Of a DNA stretch of 64,000 nt, positions 59,882 to 64,000 are shown in pieces (within the stretch, counting starts at the first letter, position 1; each line of letters starts with the position of its first letter). The notes under the pieces are model-generated. The model worked only from the letters and a program-made list of their open reading frames with translations. It was not told where the DNA came from and searched no databases. The stretch comes from Hyphomonas sp. (GTDB taxonomy: Bacteria; Pseudomonadota; Alphaproteobacteria; Caulobacterales; Hyphomonadaceae), in assembly GCF_017792385.1 (NCBI RefSeq), contig NZ_CP051230.1, positions 3,658,001 through 3,722,000 on the forward strand, written 5' to 3'. Position numbers and translations under genes: made by a program.

Positions 59882-61180
59882 ATGTCGCACGTCTATATCA
59901 GCCACTCCGCGAAAGACTTCGACGCCCTGCTGGAGCTGCATGAAGCGCTCCGGGCCGCCTCGATCCCGGACTGGTACGTTCCGAATGACGGTGCGTCCCG
60001 CGACATGGCCAATCAGTCGATCGATGATGCCTTTGCCATGATCGTGCTCGTCTCGGCGGCCTCGGTCCGCTCGAAGGCGGTCCGCCAGGATGTCGAGCGG
60101 GCCAGGGCCCGTGGGTTGAAGCTGATCCCCTACCAGATCGACAAGGCCCGCCTGAACGGCTTCTTCAAGCACGAAGTCCTGCCGCATCTGCGCCTGTCCT
60201 CGACCACGCCGGACGGCCTGCAGCAGCTCGTGGCCGAAACCCGTCAGGCCTACAAGCGCAAATGCCCCGTCCTGGCCGTCATGAACCTGAAAGGGGGTGT
60301 GGGGAAAACCACCGTCTCCAGCCAGGTGTTCGGCGCCTGGCAAGGCGCGCTTGGCGGGCGGATCCTGCTCGTGGATCTCGATCCCCAGTACAATCTGACC
60401 CAGACCTTCTTCGAAATGGATTTGGCCGATGCCAGCGCCGGGGCCGACCGATCAGTCATATCCCTGTTCGAGAAATCACGCATCCACGCCCGCGACGCGA
60501 CCAGCCCTGCAGAATCCTGGCTGAGCCTGTCGACCGATCCGTTCGCGCCCGTGCCGAAGGAAAAGATCGTGCACGAGTTGATGGGGGAAGCCAGCCCGGG
60601 CGGGCGGCTGGACCTGATTACCGGCCAGTTCGAAATCTCGAAATACGCATTCGCATCCGACGCCCGGTCTCTGGACCTGATCAAGGAGCATTTTCTCCAG
60701 TCCATTGAGCGCTATCGCAGCGACTATGACCTGATTGTCTTCGACACCAATCCGAACGCCACCTTCCTGACACGGTGTGCGCTCGAGGCGGCCGACCGCG
60801 TGCTGGCGCCGATGCAGGCAGATATCTATTCCCTGCGCGGTGTGCGCTTGCTGAACCAGGTCATCCGCGACCAGATCGCGGCCGACAGCCGGCCCGACCT
60901 GTCCGTCCTGTTCAATTTCGTGGCCCGCTCGGAACAGTCCACTTTCGAGGCCGATGCCCGCAATGGCACCTACAATGCGGCTGCGGGGTTTGATCTGGCC
61001 TCGGCCCTGCTGCGCTCCGCCCTGCCCCGCTCCGGCCATCTCCAGGTCCGCGCGCCGCAGGAAGGCGAACCCGCCTGGAAACAATTGCTGATCCATTCGG
61101 GTCGTGGCGGCGGCCTCAAGCACATGCGGGAAAGCCTGAAGACGGTCGCCCTCGAATTGAAAACACTGGTCGAATCCTGA
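59882..61180 (+). CDS. TIR domain fused to ParA-type ATPase
   Basis: A 432-residue fusion. Residues 1-125 form a TIR domain: HVYISHSAKDFDALLELHEAL, then IVLVSAASVRSKAVRQDVERA and LKLIPYQID. The position of the catalytic Glu in NAD+-cleaving TIR domains appears to be Asp70 here, with Ala for the preceding Trp. Residues ~128-432 form a ParA/MinD ATPase with deviant Walker A KGGVGKTT (137-144), LLVDLDPQYNLT (Asp165, Asp167) and YDLIVFDTNPNATFLT. No ParB or parS is nearby, so plasmid partition is unlikely. It may be an NTP-controlled immune or stress sensor; that is inference. A caspase-like gene follows. Confidence 0.88.
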   Translation: MSHVYISHSAKDFDALLELHEALRAASIPDWYVPNDGASRDMANQSIDDAFAMIVLVSAASVRSKAVRQDVERARARGLKLIPYQIDKARLNGFFKHEVLPHLRLSSTTPDGLQQLVAETRQAYKRKCPVLAVMNLKGGVGKTTVSSQVFGAWQGALGGRILLVDLDPQYNLTQTFFEMDLADASAGADRSVISLFEKSRIHARDATSPAESWLSLSTDPFAPVPKEKIVHELMGEASPGGRLDLITGQFEISKYAFASDARSLDLIKEHFLQSIERYRSDYDLIVFDTNPNATFLTRCALEAADRVLAPMQADIYSLRGVRLLNQVIRDQIAADSRPDLSVLFNFVARSEQSTFEADARNGTYNAAAGFDLASALLRSALPRSGHLQVRAPQEGEPAWKQLLIHSGRGGGLKHMRESLKTVALELKTLVES

Positions 61181-61244
61181 CGGGTAATGACAACACTCCG
61201 CCTGCGCCCTAGTATTCCCGATGTGGAACAAGGGGACGTTCGGC

Positions 61245-62837
61245 ATGGCAGCCTTCCGGTACATTCTGCTTCTGGCACTCTCGCTGGCAATCGCCTCCGC
61301 GGTCCGCGCTGAGGAGAGGCGGATCGCCCTGCTCATCGGCAATCAGGACTATCCGGCAGAAGTTGGCGCGCTGTCGAACACGCACCGGGATGTGCGGACC
61401 ATGGAAGCGGCCCTGCGCGATGTCGGCTTCGAGACCCTGCCTCATTTCGACCTGGATGAAGACGGCATGGAAGATGCGTTTGACGCCTTCGAGATGCGCA
61501 TCACGGAGCAGGCTGATGCCGGGCATGATGTTGTCGCCTTCTTTTATTATTCCGGACACGGTGCCGCCGCCTATGATGACCGCGAGGCGCGCAACTTCCT
61601 GATCCCGGCCCGCGAGACGATCAGGTCGGCCAGCCAGATTTTCCGCAAGGGCGTCGAACTGGAAGACGTGCTGGCCAGCCTTCAGGCGACGCAGGCCAAG
61701 GCCGTCTTCGTCGTGTCCGATGCGTGCCGGAACGAACTGAAATTCGCCTTCTCGAAATCGGTGGCCGAAAAGGGCATGACCCGCGTGTCCCAGCGCCCGG
61801 GCATGCTGGTTGCTTTCGCAACCGCTGCCGGCGAGACGACGCCGGATGACGGATTGTTCGCGGCCACACTTGCAGAGGAAATCCGGCGACCGGGCCAGGA
61901 TGCCGTCGTCGCCTTCTATCAGGCGCTCGCCGAGGTTTCCGACAAACGCAAGGCCTCCAGCCGCCCCTTCATGGCCCCCGGAAAACTTCCCCGCGGCCTG
62001 TGCTTTGCCGGCTGCTCCACCGGATCTGCCCAGCCGGCTGAACCCCCGGAACCGGCGCGCAAGGCTGACTACTGGTTCACGGAAGATACGGAGTTTTCGC
62101 TGTTTCAGGAAAATGCCGTGCTGAAGGCAACGGTGAACGGACTGGAATACACCATTCTCGAATTCGGATATGGCGCCCCGAAGGTCGAATTGCTGAAGGA
62201 TTTCAATTCCGACGGCACACTCGATGCTGTGGTTTCACTGCATGGTGGCGGGAATTGCTGCCCGGCGGACTATTATTTCGTTGCTGATATGGGCAATGGC
62301 CATTTCCTGGTCAGCAAGATCGAGGACATTCACGCCTGGGATCCGCCAACGGCCGAACTCCACGAAGGGCGCTGGGTGGCGAGATTTGTCTCTGCCAATG
62401 AAGGCATGAACACGGATGACTACAAACAGGACATCCATCTCTACGCCCTGAAAGGCGATACGCCTGAACTCGTACTGAAAACCTTCAAACGGGAAGCGAC
62501 CGCCCTGGCGGAATTGCGCTCCAGCATGTTCGACGCGGATGCAGGCGCCGACGCCGTCCAGTCGATCCAGTTCGATATCGATGATGATGGCACCGCCGAC
62601 ACGCTTTCCTGCGCGTTCTGGTCCCGCTGGGGCCGTCTGACAGCATGCGAGGTGACCCTCACCGGCACGAATACGGCAATACCCGTGGACACATCCTGCA
62701 AGCGCCTAGGCATCCTGGCGGCCCGCAAGGACGGGCTATCTCTGCTGGTTTGCGATTCAGATGAGGTCCATGCCTATGATGCGGCCTCCGGCGCCTATCT
62801 TCCGCTCGGGAACGAGGCCACCGGAGGGCGTCCCTGA
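61245..62837 (+). CDS. exported caspase-like protease (orthocaspase)
   Basis: Peptidase C14 protein (530 aa). A signal peptide (1-22, cut near VRA-EE) sends it out of the cytoplasm. The p20 domain (~24-260) has RIALLIGNQDY, catalytic His105 in YYSGHGAA and Cys161 in VVSDACRNE, so the dyad is intact. An acidic loop HFDLDEDGMEDAFD (67-80) fits an EF-hand pattern. The C-terminal half carries two DxNxDGxxD-type loops (KDFNSDGTLDAVV and FDIDDDGTADTL), like FG-GAP/VCBS calcium sites. Calcium control is known for many metacaspases but only inferred here. ATG 61245 was chosen for the signal peptide and AAGGGG. It is 64 bases behind the TIR-ParA gene. Confidence 0.85.
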   Translation: MAAFRYILLLALSLAIASAVRAEERRIALLIGNQDYPAEVGALSNTHRDVRTMEAALRDVGFETLPHFDLDEDGMEDAFDAFEMRITEQADAGHDVVAFFYYSGHGAAAYDDREARNFLIPARETIRSASQIFRKGVELEDVLASLQATQAKAVFVVSDACRNELKFAFSKSVAEKGMTRVSQRPGMLVAFATAAGETTPDDGLFAATLAEEIRRPGQDAVVAFYQALAEVSDKRKASSRPFMAPGKLPRGLCFAGCSTGSAQPAEPPEPARKADYWFTEDTEFSLFQENAVLKATVNGLEYTILEFGYGAPKVELLKDFNSDGTLDAVVSLHGGGNCCPADYYFVADMGNGHFLVSKIEDIHAWDPPTAELHEGRWVARFVSANEGMNTDDYKQDIHLYALKGDTPELVLKTFKREATALAELRSSMFDADAGADAVQSIQFDIDDDGTADTLSCAFWSRWGRLTACEVTLTGTNTAIPVDTSCKRLGILAARKDGLSLLVCDSDEVHAYDAASGAYLPLGNEATGGRP

Positions 62838-62841
62838 CCCC

Positions 62842-64000
62842 CTAAACGGCCTGAACGTCGGGCACCCATTTCTGTCGCATGGTGACCAGCTCCTCGGCGG
62901 ATGAAGGGTGCAGCGCACAGGTCCGGTCAAAGTCCGGCTTGGTGGCGCCCATCTTCACCGCGATGCCGGCAATCTGGATCATCTCGGCCGCATCGTCGCC
63001 GACAATGTGCACGCCGAGAACACGTTCGTCGGATGCCCGGACAACGAGCTTCATCAGCGTGCGGGACTGATCGCCATTCAATGCGTTCTTCATCGGCCGG
63101 AACCTTGTCTTGTAGATATCGATCTCGCCGAATTCCTTGCGCGCATCCGCTTCCGTCATGCCGACTGTGCCGACTTCGGGCTGCGTGAAAACGGCGGTCG
63201 GGATGTCGCTGTGATCGAAGTGCCAGGGCTTGTCATAGAATTCGGTCTCCGCGAAGGCATGCCCCTCCCGGATCGCGACCGGCGTCAGCGCCACGCGGTC
63301 CGTGACATCTCCCACGGCCCAGATATTGTCGACTTCTGTCCGGGACCATTCATCCACTGGAATCGCGCCCTTCCCGTCAAGCGTGATGCCTGCATTCTCG
63401 CAGCCAAGTCCTTCCGTATTCGGACGGCGCCCCACCCCCATCATGACCACATCACAGTCCAGGCTGTGGCCGTTCTTCAGGGTCAGGCGCAGGGGCAGGT
63501 CCGCCCCGTCGCGTTTCTCGATTGTCTCGAACACTGTGCCGGTGATCACCTGCACCCCCGCCTCTTTCAGGCCCTCATGAACTTCCGTCCGCACATCGGC
63601 ATCAAACCCGCGCAGGACTTCCTCGCCGCGATAGACAAGGCAGGTCGGCACGCCCAGCCCGGCAAAGACATGCGCGAACTCAACGGCAATGTATCCGCCC
63701 CCGGCGATGACCAGATGTTTCGGCAAGCCGTCGAGATGGAAGATTTCGTCAGACGTGATCGTATGTTCCACGCCCGGCAATTCCTGTTCCGATGGGCGCC
63801 ACGGGCGACCACCCACGGCGACAAGGATCTTCCTGGCGGTAATCGTCTTGCCACTGTTTTTCAGGCGCAGCGTATGCCGGTCGACAAACTCGGCCCGGTC
63901 CTCGAAAATCTCGACTCCGGCATTCTTCAGGTTTCGGAAATAGATGCCGGAAAGGCGATCGACTTCGGCATGCATCGCCGTCGCGAACTTCGCGTGATCG
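62842..64000 (-). CDS. gor: glutathione reductase-like flavoprotein (5' end cut by window)
   Basis: Pyridine nucleotide-disulfide oxidoreductase; about 386 codons of the C-terminal part are present and the N-terminal FAD/CXXXXC region is outside. Visible parts are KILVAVGGRPWRPSEQELPG, the NADP-binding GGGYIAVEFAHVFAGLG with following YRGEEVLRGFD, VWAVGD-like IWAVGDVTDRVALTPVAIREG and the dimer-domain active-site CALHPSSAEELVTMR (His-Pro-x-x-x-Glu). This last motif and the Arg residues favour glutathione reductase over lipoamide dehydrogenase. Its stop is four bases from the end of the convergent caspase gene. Confidence 0.9.
   Translation of the reverse strand, partial: DHAKFATAMHAEVDRLSGIYFRNLKNAGVEIFEDRAEFVDRHTLRLKNSGKTITARKILVAVGGRPWRPSEQELPGVEHTITSDEIFHLDGLPKHLVIAGGGYIAVEFAHVFAGLGVPTCLVYRGEEVLRGFDADVRTEVHEGLKEAGVQVITGTVFETIEKRDGADLPLRLTLKNGHSLDCDVVMMGVGRRPNTEGLGCENAGITLDGKGAIPVDEWSRTEVDNIWAVGDVTDRVALTPVAIREGHAFAETEFYDKPWHFDHSDIPTAVFTQPEVGTVGMTEADARKEFGEIDIYKTRFRPMKNALNGDQSRTLMKLVVRASDERVLGVHIVGDDAAEMIQIAGIAVKMGATKPDFDRTCALHPSSAEELVTMRQKWVPDVQAV

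Noticed and set aside
59882..61180. ParA as a partition or chromosome segregation gene
   Set aside because: No ParB gene or parS-like repeats lie nearby, and the N-terminal TIR domain does not fit partition ATPases.

Overview
The window is GC-rich alphaproteobacterial DNA. Gene content (ChvG/ChvI, a ChrR-like protein with an Fe-S photolyase, class II DAHP synthase, a CrbS/CrbR acetate switch, DUF6134) fits a marine Hyphomonadaceae-like bacterium. That placement is inferred from family composition, not from a marker-gene tree.

Bases 1 to about 15,215 are the right end of an integrative and conjugative element. It carries a Tn4371/IncP-type mating-pair operon on the plus strand (trbB partial, then trbC, D, E, J, L, F, G, I, without a recognisable trbK), then DUF2274, DUF736 and a small unknown gene. 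Next comes a cargo operon: an Xre/MbcA-type antitoxin, a RES-domain NAD+-degrading toxin, and a 1003-residue RelA/SpoT-synthetase protein whose start codon overlaps the RES stop codon. A convergent tyrosine recombinase lies beside the 3' end of tRNA-Asp(GUC), the probable attachment site. The other end of the element is outside the window.

Bases 15,216 to 64,000 are mostly resident chromosome. In order: an AsmA-like protein; a GGDEF-EAL protein; a ChrR-like / DUF6134 / (6-4)-photolyase operon with a good RpoE(ChrR)-type promoter but no adjacent sigma gene; a sulfur operon (cysK, sulfurtransferase, metC-like lyase, SLC13 transporter); polA; a nitroreductase / DUF4437 / HxlR group; chvI and chvG separated by three genes; and an arylsulfotransferase facing a membrane-anchored sulfotransferase. 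An acetate regulon follows (acs with a DcaP-like porin, CrbR, CrbS, a two-subunit symporter and a small membrane protein). A shared motif, roughly ACTTTGGTC(G/T)(A/T)AGG, lies 50 to 85 bp upstream of each of its minus-strand transcription units. Then come rplY, pth, an oxidoreductase, HU, a MATE exporter and aroG.

Between aroG and a glutathione reductase-like gene sit a TIR-domain protein fused to a ParA-type ATPase and an exported caspase-like protease. This pair and the RES/Xre/RelA-SpoT operon are the two best candidates for undescribed systems. No CRISPR array, rRNA gene or insertion sequence was seen, and no stretch over 300 bases lacks a gene.
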